A stretch of 64,000 nt of DNA from Naegleria lovaniensis (taxonomy: Eukaryota; Heterolobosea; Eutetramitea; Acrasida; Naegleriidae). Both the position numbers and the translations under genes were made by a program. Within the stretch, counting starts at the first letter, position 1, and the number at the start of each line of letters is the position of its first letter. Positions 33,409-44,516 of this stretch are shown piece by piece. The notes beneath the pieces are model-generated. The model worked only from the letters and a program-made list of their open reading frames with translations, was not told where the DNA came from and made no database searches. Location of the stretch: assembly GCF_003324165.1 (NCBI RefSeq), contig NW_025407834.1, positions 496,001 to 560,000 of the forward strand. Direction: 5' to 3'.

Positions 33409-33492
33409 GCTGGAACTCTTCAACAACCCATCTTTCCCTTAAAATTGAACAATCTCGAGAATTGAATTTAATTATTTATTTAGTGTGAAGAT

Positions 33493-34053
33493 TTATTCGC
33501 TCTTTTGACTCTTGAGCTTCTTTCTGGTAATTCTACCTGGCTTGCCTCCTTGGACCAAAGCAGAGAAAGGTGACATATTGATGTGCTTCTCGGAGTCAAC
33601 TCTAACAATGAATGAAGGAACGTTAACAGTTTGCTTACCAACACGGATGTGTCTTTGGAAAATGAGTTGACGAGCATGGTGGATGGACTTGGACAAACCG
33701 AGCTTTTGAACGATGGTTTGCAATCTTCTTTCCAACAAGTCTTCAGTCTTCAAGGACAAGATGTAATCGAGTTGTTGCTTGCTTTCATCCAAAAGACCCA
33801 ATCTGGTCATTCTTCTCAACAAAGCAGAACCTTCAAATTGTCTCTTCATATCGTCTTCTGGCAAAGTGAGCAAGTGTCTGGCGGTCTTACGAGCACGAGC
33901 AAGATAGTATTGGAGTCTCCAGATTTCTTGCTTGTTCTTCAAACCATATTTACCGCACATCTTCAATTCTCTATCCATACGTTCCTTTTCGAATGGACGT
34001 CTTGGTGGCAAGGAGACCTTGCTGTGGACTCTATAACATCTGTTTTGGACCAT
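33493..34053 (-). CDS. RPS9: 40S ribosomal protein uS4 (S9)
   Basis: A complete 186-residue intron-free frame. The S4 RNA-binding motif reads [20 protein letters not shown], followed by VNVPSFIVR. The N-terminal [20 protein letters not shown] and the central [20 protein letters not shown] are classic uS4 eukaryotic sequence. The C-terminal extension is rich in Lys, Gln and Ser. It is divergent from SEN54 across 348 bp. Confidence 0.96.
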   Translation of the reverse strand: MVQNRCYRVHSKVSLPPRRPFEKERMDRELKMCGKYGLKNKQEIWRLQYYLARARKTARHLLTLPEDDMKRQFEGSALLRRMTRLGLLDESKQQLDYILSLKTEDLLERRLQTIVQKLGLSKSIHHARQLIFQRHIRVGKQTVNVPSFIVRVDSEKHINMSPFSALVQGGKPGRITRKKLKSQKSE

Positions 34054-34401
34054 CTATTAATTTTGAGAGTTTTAGTTCACAACGATTGTTCAAGATGAAG
34101 GACGAGAATTGAGAAAAGAATGTTCAGAAAATGATGTGTAACGGTGAGTATGTGATACAAACCTTTTTGGCGTATTTTTTTCAACAAACAATTTTTAAAA
34201 ATTATTGGTCAACCAGCAATTGTTTTTTACAATGACCTGCAAAGAATGAGCAAGCTTTGTGCTTGATACGGTTGAATGAGCATTCAGAGATGCTCTGGAG
34301 TTGAAAACGACTGTGGTCTCTATGCTTGTTGTCAAAGCCTCCTGCTTTTTTGTCTCTTTCATACACTCGGCCTCTTCCTCCAATATTCGTCCACCCAAAA
34401 A
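34054..34401. other. Divergent promoter region between uS4 and SEN54 genes
   Basis: This stretch must hold two promoters. It includes a short plus-strand frame that runs into SEN54 but encodes a non-conserved hydrophobic segment. No repeat or RNA gene seen. Confidence 0.4.
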
Positions 34402-36097
34402 ATGTTAAACAGTCATCACGAAGAAAACAACTCGGAACCGATAAACGACATCAGCCACGTTGAAATTCATCATTCGGATCCAACTATCGGTACCATCTTG
34501 AGCAAAACTAAGAGGTCAGACAAGAGAAAAAACTCAAACCAAAGCACTCAAAACCCAGTCCCAACACCATCAAGAACAAAGTATGAAGAAAAATTACCCT
34601 TTCCAAGATTCGGAGAGAAGCTAGACCAAAAAGCAACTCTTCCTAAAGAACAAGTCAACGAAATGGTAAATGAACGAAAGAATATTTTGTTTAGTTTGTT
34701 AAAGGTAGACAGACAAAGAAGAGAGTAGGTTCATCATCATACATTTCCGAATGATCCATGATGAAAATTGAATTGGTCGTGATGACAATATGTTAATTGC
34801 ATATTTTATTCCAAATAATTGATATAATGGTAACTGAATAACTGTTTCAAATGTCAGAAAAGATATTTCTATTGGTGAATTCATTCCCGAGCTTAATGCA
34901 GTGAAAACACTTCAAATGAAAGGAAAAATTGGCAGTGATATGGGATTTTCTGTTCGAAAAGAAAATCTTTGTGAAAGAATACGAAATAATCCAGCTGTTT
35001 ATGTTGAAGGGCTTGATGAAAAACTAATAATAAGGCAAGATTCGGAAAATGCCTATAGATTTTTGCACATTGAAGAAGCCCTCTATTTAATAGATATTGG
35101 TGCATTGATATTAATTTTTGAAAAGGAGCCATATCAGTTATGCAATTTGTCAATTCAGGAAAAAAAAGTAATCGCTCGAGTTGGACATGTAGTAGCATCA
35201 ATTCAAGAAGCATTTGCTTTATTTATTCGTCATTCATCTATTTCAAAGCACTTCTTTAGAAATCCTGAAGATCTGATAAACTCATTCCTAGCATATTCAT
35301 ATCTTAAGAAATTAGGATTTTCCATTCAACGACATGACAAGGATAGAGAGGAAAAAATGAAGACCAAGCTTGAACGACAAAAAATGAAAAAAAACCAAAA
35401 AGAAGAGACCAAGATTGAGGACTCTACACATGAGAATGTATCAACACAGGATCAGCTACAACACCCAAGAACAGAAAATGAGAAAAAGAAACGGAAAATA
35501 GATAGTAATGAGAAGTTAGAAAAAACTCCATTACAATCCTTTGACACCCCAACGCCAATAATGCCAAAGAAAAGTAGCACTAGAGTTTTATGGAGCACTT
35601 TTGATTGGTTTTCACAACAACAAGTGAGTGAGGACTTTGAAACAAATGTTATTCCTCTCGCTTACAATCTTGAATTGAAAGACGAACAATTATTGGAGCA
35701 ACAACTATTATTTGACACGCTGAATATTATTAAGAGTGGGATTTACATTTCGCACGACAAGAGCATCATCACAACAGACTCCTCTCTTCGATCAACTCTG
35801 GGGTCTTCAAGTCATAGCAGCATGGGTTCATCTGAACAAATTATGTTTGATGTTTGGAAACCTGGAGTAAGCTTTAATGAGCCTCCTTCCATGATTATTA
35901 TTGTGACTTCTTTTTCCAACAGCACTGTTCCCACAATTAACGATATTTTCAAAGTGGGCGAACATGGTTCGAACCAAATCCCAATTTTTCATTGTGTTAT
36001 TGGTGATGGTGGCTCTGTCATGTTTATGAATTTATGTCCATGCGAAATTGAAAATCTGTACTTGACTTCTCCAACCAACCACGGTAGCTTTAAGTGA
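34402..36097 (+). CDS. SEN54: tRNA-splicing endonuclease subunit SEN54
   Basis: Exons 34402-34724 and 34858-36097 (133-bp intron, GTAGGT donor) give 520 residues. After a disordered N-terminus comes the SEN54 core: HIEEALYLIDIGALILIFEK, then SIQEAFALFIRH, and FLAYSYLKKLGFSIQRHDKD, the last being the family's conserved (Y)SYLKRLG motif. A Lys/Glu-rich linker follows. The C-terminal part includes WSTFDWFSQQ and a region that should form the endonuclease-like fold without catalytic residues. SEN54 is a structural subunit paired with SEN2 in tRNA intron removal. Confidence 0.83.
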
Positions 36098-36308
36098 CAT
36101 GGAAACAACAACTACCAATGATCAAGAAGAAGTGGTCATGATCCAAGAAGATGCCACAAAATAAAACGCCTTCTTTTTCGCTGTACAAATCGTACTTGGA
36201 ATTTGGGTGGCGAAATTCACCCAAGTTGCATTACAAAACAACCTGTTCCTATTAATAAATCTCAACGTCTGAAAAATTATTATTTTCATCCGAATCAAAA
36301 CAACACCC

Positions 36309-37231
36309 ATGCACCCACGATATGCCTTGTATTTCATCGTGTTACTGGCGTTGTTCTCATCACTAACGCTCATTCTCTATATCAAATATTATTCTACAAA
36401 GACACAAATGATTATCGCGAATGCTAATACAAGCGGACAACATCATCATGGTATTTTACATCCACCTCCTGGATCGAATATAATCAAAAGAATAGTGAAA
36501 GAATTTATGATACAACACAAAAGGATGTTGAAAAACAATCGGACGGATCGCCAATCCATGAAGAGGAAAATTCAATATCAATTCAAAAAACTCTTGGTGA
36601 TATGCAACAAGCTGAAAAAAACAAAACAGAAAATGTTCAGCAAGTGGATTCACGAAAATTTAGTCACAAAACAGATATTATTGATGGATTTTATGACGAG
36701 AGAATTGAATTAACTGTTGGAGATGTTGTGAAAAGCGCAGTAAATACTAACTTTGACGAACAAGAAACAAAGGAAGAGTCAGTAAATTTCCAATTTACAA
36801 GAGATCCTTCGAAACATATTAAATGCAGAAATACTGTTCAAGGAGCAGACTATATTACTGACTCCAGAGGGTACATTTGCAGTATTATGCATGTAGATCC
36901 AAAAACCCATTGTTGTAGAACAGACATCAATCCAGACCAAGCCAAAAAAGATGGCCTTCCTCCCATAGAGAGATATTCTTGCTCAACCTGTAATACCAAT
37001 AATCAATGTTGCTCTTCATATGAACATTGTGTCAGTTGTTGCATGGACATTGACAAGAGAGAAGATTTACGAAAAATGTTTCAGCAAAGAAAGGACGATA
37101 AGCTCTTTAAGGGTGTAAAAACAGTTTTTGAGCTTTGTTTATTGAGATGCAGAACTACATCTAGAAGCGTTCAAAATGAAAATAGGTTTAAAGATCCAAC
37201 CTACAGATACTGTTATGGGTCTATTAATTAG
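36309..37231 (+). CDS. SPRING1/C12orf49-like Golgi membrane protein
   Basis: Two frames join at about 36508 if one T is restored in a T run, giving about 307 residues. A signal anchor (YFIVLLALFSSLTLILYIKY) makes it a type II membrane protein. The luminal part contains CRNTVQGADYITDSRGYICS, CCRTD, YSCSTCNTNNQCCSSYEHCV and SCC, the Cys-rich pattern of SPRING1, which licenses S1P protease and SREBP activation in the animal Golgi. The cysteine spacing is well kept. Whether an SREBP axis exists in this organism is unknown, so only the family is claimed. The middle is a non-conserved linker. Confidence 0.72.
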
Positions 37232-37280
37232 ATTCACCGAGAGTTGGTACGGAAAGAGTCAAATCCTATCAAACGGTGAA

Positions 37281-39101
37281 TTACAACAATTTATTGGTGA
37301 GTCTTGGAGATGTTTTTGGTGAAGCCATATTTTTGGAAATTAGATTGATAGCAGCACTAGAAGAAGTACCAGACAGTGGTCTTAGTTGAACTGGCGATCT
37401 AGATTGGCCTTTGATATTTGTTGGAAGGGGAGCCGAGAAGGAATGGAGCGACCCTCGAGCTGGGCTGGTAAATCCCAAGCTATATTGCTTATCTATGTCA
37501 TCACAACCGCTATTACCAAACATAGCGACGAACCCTTTTGGTGACATCATTCTGCTCTTTTCTGATGATCTAAGCTTCTGTTGTACAATAGCTGGATTTG
37601 AGCTTTCATATGCAATTCCAGTATTAATGAACATTGGAAGTGACTTGTCTCGAGTGAATTCTTCTGATTTTCCTACTGAGGTTATGAAACCCTTACCGTT
37701 GACCCATTTAGACTTGTCTGATGGTCTGAAAAAACTATCTTTGGGATCTGAATAAGGCCCAGCGGTGGTTATGTAAAGGCCTTCAATGTCTGCTACTGTA
37801 TAGCCTGGAGTTTGTAGAGCTGAATTCATGTTGGCTTGCTGAACCTCAGATAGGTTTTCAATTGCAGAAGGGCTAACGTCAGCTCCAGAGAGAATATAGG
37901 AGGTATTGTACAACAGTTGTGGTGAAGAGTAAATCTTGAGGAATGGGTTGCCATCTGAGGCAAGTCTTCCCTTACCCTTTTGCAAAAACGAATGTCTCTG
38001 TTTGCTTGCACTGGATGATGAAGAAAACGAATCTGCAGAATGAGCAAGATCTCCAACTGAGAGCATTGAAGACGATCTTGATCTGTTTGGAGCTTGGAAA
38101 CGTGGACTGCTTGATCTAGGCCGCTCCTGAATGTTTCTCCTTTTCTTTAACTTGGCAAATTCTTCTTCATTCATTTCAATTTCTAAATGAAGACTTCTGC
38201 CAAGAGAAGGGGAAAGAGGTGCATGAACCGATTGCTTACTTTCCTTTGTTTTCCCAAATCTTCTTGGTGAGCTATCTCTCTTTGGGGAGGATTGTCTTTG
38301 GTTGGCTAATTGTTCCTCCATAAACTTTCCAACTCGACTCATTTGCTCACTGAAGGAATTTTGATCCATCTTATGGGGTAGATCAATGGAAGATGAGGTT
38401 TCCATCTTTTTGTTATCTGTTGAATTTGGAGCTCCTTTCTCCCACGAGTAAATTGGCTTTACCTTCTTTTGTTTTGGCCTGTCTAAGGACTTATTAGCTT
38501 GCTTTGAAGGATTGCCATGTTTTATGGGCTTCTTCTCTTCCGAAGCTGATGAATGTCCTAAACTATCCTTACTCTTTGTTGATGCTGAGAAGGGGTTGTT
38601 TTCCTCTGTTATTTCCTCACATGGGTCCTCTGAATTTTGCTGTTGTACGGAGAACAAGGCATTCTTTAATTCATCAATCTTCGAGAGAGTTTTAACTGGG
38701 TAATTGTCCAGTAAGTGTTCAAAAGTTGTACGAATTTCAAGGATTGTGTTGGAGAACTCTGTATAAAAGATAATATAGTGATTATGGGCATACGAGTGTT
38801 ATGACTTGTTGTTTATGAAACTACATACCTTGAGGAATATCTGTTGATCTTAGATGATCAATGTCCTTAATTCTCTCTTGCAAGGCCTTACCGAGCTTGT
38901 AATGACTCCCATCTTATCAATGGTTGATTTACCGGAATTTGGAGCAACGGTAGATTCCTTTTGACTTCGTAGTAGCCCATGAATTTCTTGCTGCTTCTCA
39001 AGCTTGAGTTGAAGAAAAAGAACGCGGTACAGCTCCGCAATTTCATTTGCTTGTTTTTCAATTTCATCTGATTTATTGATGGAGAGTGGTACCCATTTCA
39101 T
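37281..39101 (-). CDS. Ser-rich orphan protein with N-terminal coiled coil
   Basis: Exon 1 (39101-38829) begins MKWVPLSINKSDEIEKQANE. After a restored missing A near 38911 it continues through LGKALQERIKDIDHLRSTD to a GTATGT donor. A 70-bp intron leads to exon 2 (38758-37281); the whole is about 583 residues. The middle is highly Ser/Lys/Pro-rich and disordered, with many RSSSP and SPxR sites. The C-terminal third has KWVNGKGFITSVGKSEEFTR and GIAYESSNPAIVQQKL, which look like a short structured repeat. I recognise no family, and a cytoskeletal or ciliary association is only a guess. Confidence 0.55.
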
Positions 39102-39679
39102 GGTGATGATGATAGACTTGAACACTATTAATGCATTAATATTTTTTTTAATATTTATTTGAGAACACTTTCAAAGCTCTTGGTTTAAGGTAAACGTTAC
39201 GCTAAGAGAGACTGCTTTCATTCTGTATTGATAAATTATTGAATTTCACCACACTAGCCACTCGATAGTACTGTATTTGCAAGTTGGGAACTGTACCTTC
39301 TCGTTGGAATCATGCACATCGGAATGAGAGTGATGATTAGTCATCAACTGTCCATGCTTGAGAAGAACACTGTTCACCATGCATGCAAGAGAGCATGTGG
39401 CCTCTTCCGCACCAATTTATTGGTGAGACAACTTTTATTAATCCTTGCGATCCACTTTGAGGGTTCTTGTGAGACAAGAGTTTACAATGTCATTTTCAAG
39501 AATGATAACATTTAGTACGAGCTCGAAATAAATAACTTCAAAAGGATGCGTTCGACCGTGCGGTTTAACATCGTGTTGACGTCAGTAATAAATAGTTGGT
39601 CTGGAATCATTGAAAGAAGAAACAACAAAAAAACAAAAGTAATATCAAAAGCTACAATAACGTTTTACTTGATTTCAAA
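39102..39679. other. Divergent promoter region upstream of GST B
   Basis: Nearly 580 bp between the Ser-rich orphan (minus) and GST B (plus). It has one 67-codon plus-strand frame with no coding features. No repeat seen. Confidence 0.4.
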
Positions 39680-40372
39680 ATGGTCTATGAAATTGTTTAC
39701 TTTGATCACTACGGAAGAGTTGTAAGTGTACCCATTTGTTGAAATCAATTCTATTAAGGCTCTTTCTGTTTTATACATCCAAAGGATCTTGTTAAATTGA
39801 TCGCCGAGGTTGCAAATATACCTTACAAGTTTGTTGGAATTGAGGACAAGGACTGGAAGGACTTTCAACCAACCACTCGATACGGATTGTTGCCCTTTGT
39901 GAAAGTTAATGACAAATGGACTCTCTATCAAAGTATTGCCATTTCCCGTTTCTTTGCTCAGGAAGGAGAAGGTAATTTGTATCCTACCGATCGAGTTGAA
40001 GCAACTATCACTGAGGAATATGTTGCCGCGTTGGAAGACGCTTACAATCAATTTGTTTATGCCACTTTCCTTGCTCCAGAAGACAGAAAGGAGGAAGAAA
40101 CAAAGAGACTCACAGAAGGAGTCTTGAAAAATGTTTTTAAGGTATTGAATGCCGAGTTGGAGAAAAATGGAGGATATTTGCTCCCTGGGGATAGACTCAC
40201 TTGGGCTGATTTGTATTTCGCCGAGTTTGCTAGCAACTTGGAGTACTATACCAAGATCAAGCCTGTGGATTTCGCTCCTCAAATTCCAAAGCTCAGAGAA
40301 AATGTGTTGAAACACCCAAGAGCAAAAGCTTATTTGGAAAGTGAGAGAAATCTCAGAAAGATCGTGTTTTAA
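39680..40372 (+). CDS. Sigma-like glutathione S-transferase B
   Basis: Exon 1 (39680-39721) encodes MVYEIVYFDHYGRV; after a 63-bp GTAAGT intron exon 2 (39785-40372) completes 209 residues. The N-terminal Tyr7, RYGLLPFVKVND and SIAISRFFAQEGEG occupy the glutathione site, and RLTWADLYFAEFASNLEYY is the C-terminal domain. It shares the exact exon-1 length and phase with GST A at 10780-11490, so they are dispersed duplicates. Overlapping long open frames on the other strand are shadows. Confidence 0.9.
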
Positions 40373-40422
40373 GGCTTTGCAAAAATAAATGGAAATTGTT
40401 TCTTTCAAGACAAAAATATTAT

Positions 40423-40492
40423 GCATTAGCCGGGAGTCGAACCCGGGTCACCAGCTTGGAAGGCTGGTATGATACCGTTACACTACTAATGC
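40423..40492 (-). tRNA. tRNA-Gly, anticodon TCC
   Basis: Read on the minus strand, the acceptor stem GCATTAG pairs with CTAATGC, the T-arm contains GGTTCGACTCC, and the anticodon loop is CTTCCAA (plus-strand 40456-40462), giving anticodon TCC, which decodes GGA. All four arms fit in 70 bases with no intron and no encoded CCA. It is 51 bp downstream of the GST B stop. Confidence 0.93.
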
Positions 40493-40548
40493 TATTCGAA
40501 AATATTAATGGGAGCCTCGTCGAGCATGCAAATACTTACTATTAAACT

Positions 40549-41364
40549 TTACTCAATGCTTCTTCTCAGCTTTATGAAATGGGCATCTTTTTTCATTTCT
40601 TCCTTGAAAGGAACGTCATCCGTTCCGTATTCTTCTAATTTGCACTTATTCTTGTAGAACTGAACTAGAGCCGTGGACACATTAAATACTACACATGTAA
40701 CGGTTTCACACTTCCCTAACTTTCCAACATATGCAACCATTTCAATCATTAGCTGTCCAAATGATAAATTCTGCAAGCTTCCAAAAGAAAATGTTGCTCC
40801 AGGTTGTATTTTCTTTTCCTCTTTTGCAAGCATTCCAAAGTAAATCGTTTGTGGGTCTTTTTTAAATTGAACAAAGATTGATCCTAACAGCTCATTAGTT
40901 TCTGCATTTAAAAGGCATACAATTCCATGAGGCGTCGTTGCACTCTCCTCAATAAGACGTTTGACTTCATTATCATTGGTTCGTTTTCGTTCTTCTACCA
41001 ATTTAAAAACGTGACCTTCTTTTCTGTATGCATAATTTACCATCGCTAAATGGTTCATACATTGACAGAAACAAATGATATTCACACCCTTGTAAAATTG
41101 AAAATTTTCAACAGTAAACACACCTCTAATTTCTTCTACTTGTTCGGTACGTGCAAGTCGGACAGAAAGTGGTGAAGTACCCGATGAAACAGTCATGGAA
41201 GGATGACATTCTTGTTCTATAAATTCGCTGACACGATTGTTGTCCCAGAACTCTCTCAAAGCTGTTCCGATTTTATTGCAGTTTAGTGAGTGGTGACTCG
41301 AACGAATCAAAGCAATTTAAATTTAACAACACATACGAATATCGGATGCTGTGGGTTGAGCCAT
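40549..41364 (-). CDS. GNAT-like N-acetyltransferase
   Basis: A 28-bp first exon (41364-41337, MAQPTASDI) and exon 2 (41261-40549) flank a 75-bp GTATGT intron with a CTAAAC branch-like sequence, giving 246 residues. The C-terminal part resembles a GNAT fold: LLGSIFVQFKKDPQTIYFGM, then LAKEEK, and ALVQFYKNKCKLEEYGT near the end, which is the family's FY-x-K-x-G(F/L)-x-x-x-G ending. The N-terminal half is less typical. Substrate unknown. Confidence 0.6.
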
Positions 41365-41401
41365 TTTTTTAAAGTGTCGAGCCCTTAAAAAATACCGCAA
41401 G

Positions 41402-42033
41402 ATGATCAACAGAAAAGACTCTGACATGCTCCACAGCTTGGAAAAACGGTTAGCAAAGATTGAACAACAAACGCATTACATTATCTTTACCCTCCAACAA
41501 TTAAATAACATACTCGATGAATACATACAAAACCACGAGGAAAGTACACAGCACCCTCATCACATTACTTTAAACACACACCATCCACCAATTGAAACCG
41601 TCAATAATTCAAATGTTGAAAAACCAGAGAAAAAGCCACCAGAAATTAATACCGAACGACCAACGCCACTAACACCTGAGAAAACAAGCATGAGAATACA
41701 ACCCAAGAAACCACGTACAACCGTCAAAGCCAAGCCAAGAAGAAAAACTAACCAAAAGATGAACAAAGTTCACAACCACGTTGTTCATGACGACGATGAA
41801 ATTGGACAAGCACTTACGATCCACTTGACCAAACATCAACTCGACAAGAAACATGTAGTGGTTAGAGGATTAAGAAAAAAACATCTCACCCTTTATTGGA
41901 TCCAGGATTGCTCTCCACCCTGCTGTACCACGACTATTATGACATGAATTCTATGAAGAACAAACTGGTAATCTTATATATTTGTTTATTGACTAATCAG
42001 CACTATTTACTAATTCGTGACCTATTAATATGA
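41402..42033 (+). CDS. Basic, low-complexity protein with N-terminal coiled coil, function unknown
   Basis: The frame starts MINRKDSDMLHSLEKRLAKI with a short amphipathic coiled coil, then a Pro/Thr/Lys-rich basic segment (KKPRTTVKAKPRRKTNQK). It reads into a run of A residues near 41880, where one missing A lets the sequence continue as SHPLLDPGLLSTLLYHDYYD to a stop at 42033, about 210 residues. Without the correction it ends at 41947. A GTAATC donor near 41969 leaves the true 3' end open. No family recognised. Confidence 0.45.
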
Positions 42034-42358
42034 TTATTGATAACCCAATATTACTAACCATTGATATTTCAAAAAACATTAATAGAACAATCCTTGCATT
42101 ATTTTCGCCATCTGTTCATCGATGGACTTAACCCGCTCCATTTATAGCAGTTGCTCAAAACAAGCAAGAAACCTGTTAATATTTGAAATATCCTTACAAA
42201 AACATTTGACATTCTGAAGTCGTATCCTTACTAAACGAACGTCTAATGTAACGTACTGAGGCACCGAAGGGCCAATAAATAATATTTAAATTTTTTTAAA
42301 GTGTTCCAACTTGTACAATCCTTTCGTGGAATATTAGTGTTGGGCTCGGAGTTGCAAA
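42034..42358. other. Intergenic region, nothing recognised
   Basis: About 325 AT-rich bp between convergent genes. Only short spurious frames. Confidence 0.4.
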
Positions 42359-44248
42359 CTAAACTCCGTTTTGCACTGGTTGATAACATAAATTACAAAT
42401 ACTTTTGGCTCTCTCAAAGGCAGTACCGAGCATGTACTGGCTGTAATAGCCCAACGATTGATGCTTTTGCTCAATCTTCTCGAAAATGTACTGAATGTGG
42501 TTAATGTAATTCAATTGTACCTGCTTGTCATCTTTAAGAGCTCGGATAATTTTCTCAAGCTGTGATAACTCTCCAAGACTTGTCCCACTCAAGTTTACAT
42601 CTCTTCTTCTAATGTATGAAGCAAAGGCTACTTGTTTTCTAATTTCGTTTGGACATGCAATGCTTATTACTCGAGAGGCTGTTGGTAGAGGTAAAAATCT
42701 AAAATTTCTTCCAATCGAGCAGCCTGACATAAAGAGTTGTTACAAATTTCGGAAAGTCCATGACATTATGGNNNNNNNNNNGGTACTAACCTATTTTGTT
42801 AATCACAAAAAATAATTTTTCATAAATGGAGCTGCCAAAATAGAAATCTTGAGTACCTTTAGACTTTGAACTTCCTCCATATATATTTGACAGAGCAGTT
42901 TTGAAATTTGACTCTAAAGCAGAGTAACATCCCATTAATAAAGTGTCCAAAATGGTTTTACCGACTGCGGAAACTATACCGCCTCCGCTTGATGATGACT
43001 GTTGTACATTTGGTTGCTCGTCTTGCGGTGTCGAGCTAGTCAATTGAAGTTGATTATATACAATTTTGTACAGTTTTTCTCGAGTTTCATGGTCGATAAT
43101 AGTGAGTTGTAGCATGTAGAGAGAATTTCCAATACTTAATAGATGGTTAGGGCTTAATAAAAATAAAACAAGTGCTGTCAACGTAAAATTGATGAGCCGT
43201 TATATCTAGTTGAGGGATGGGATTACCTACATGATTGTTTGTAAAAGAATTCCAGTACTTCAATATTAGCACGGAACTTTTCAATGTCACAATTCATAGA
43301 TCCTACCAAAAACCATGTCATGTTGCATGAACCATCAATATAAGTGTGCTTACCGTTGAATCCAGGAGTATCAATAAAAATTAAATTCTCTACAAGCCAG
43401 TTATCTTCATCGTTCTGGTTTGTGGAAAACATTTTAGGATCAACTACTTGCCAATCTTCAGGTTCATCTTTTTGAGTATTCTTTTTCGCTTCAAAATACA
43501 AGTTGTCTATAAAATCGTGGATTTCTTGCTCTTTCTTTTTTTGCTGCTTGGCTTCAACAGATGATTTTTCACGCGATTTGCTTTTTTTCCTAATATCTGA
43601 CTCAAGCTGTTCCAATTCAGTTCCGTCAACGAAATGTGCATTTACAATAAATGCTTTCACTAATTCATGATGCTTGATCAGAACTGATTTCATGTTAGAT
43701 TCATAAAATTGTTTGTATCTGTTCATTTTGTCTGTGTGAGACAGCTCATGATAGATAAGATCTTCTCTGTCGTCAGTGTGCTGCCTCTCCATTGGATTTG
43801 TTTTCCATTCATAAAGATCAAAATTTGGATCATGTTTCGTTTTTCTATTTAGCTCATTCATCAGCTTGTTATATCTAGTGCTACCCACAAGTGACACAAA
43901 CTCCTTCTCGCTCACGCATTCAATGATTGTAAACTGTGTATCAATAGCATTTTCACCGGTTTCTCGGATTGAAAGGCTTGAAAATAAATAATTAATTAGT
44001 GATGACTTTCCTGATGATTGAGATCCTAAACAAAGCACAACATTCTTATTCAGAGGAGTTCTACTAAAATCCAACTGATATGATTCTTTGGCAATATCAG
44101 CCATTTCTTTCGAATATAAATCTAAAACGTCTTTCGACAAAATTTGAGGAACCGTTGAAGAAACATTTGTTGGTGATGAGGAAGCTCCATATAGTCCATT
44201 GTTATAATACGATATTGTTTTTCCGTAAATATTTCCCAAGTATTCCAT
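42359..44248 (-). CDS. Dynamin-like large GTPase of unknown subfamily
   Basis: Exons 44248-43231, 43174-42791 and 42723-42359 splice in frame to 588 residues. The gap of ten Ns (42772-42781) lies inside the second intron, so the protein is complete. The G1 P-loop is GSQSSGKSSLINYLF (residues about 75-89), a dynamin-type sequence, and G3 is IFIDTPGFNGKH. Between them is a long insertion with a Lys/Glu-rich helical segment. G4 is not obvious. The C-terminal part has NEIRKQVAFASYIRRRDVNL and helices that could form a stalk. It could act in membrane remodelling or be an interferon-like GTPase relative. No membrane span is evident. Confidence 0.65.
42772..42781. other. Assembly gap (10 N)
   Basis: Ten unresolved bases within an intron of the dynamin-like gene. 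Splice phase across it is preserved, so no coding sequence is missing. Confidence 0.99.
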
Positions 44249-44516
44249 TTCCGATATTCGATTAATCGGTTGTGAAACAAAACTCTCGTTCCTGCTGTTA
44301 TAATTTTTTTTAAATAAATTCTATTTAAAAACGTGACGACAATCAAACCGCCAAAAAAATCTACAAATTAGCCCAACCTCCTTCTTTTTCATCATCAATA
44401 CAATTTTGAAGCTTTAGAAAAATTGTTGTATCGAAGAATAAGTTTTTAATTATCGATACATTGCTTCAGTCAAAATCATAATCATCAACAAATTATTCAA
44501 CCCCTCCGAAATTGAA

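Noticed and set aside
39665-40426. 253-codon open frame opposite GST B
   Set aside because: It mirrors GST coding sequence on the other strand, has no conserved motif, and the plus-strand protein is well supported.
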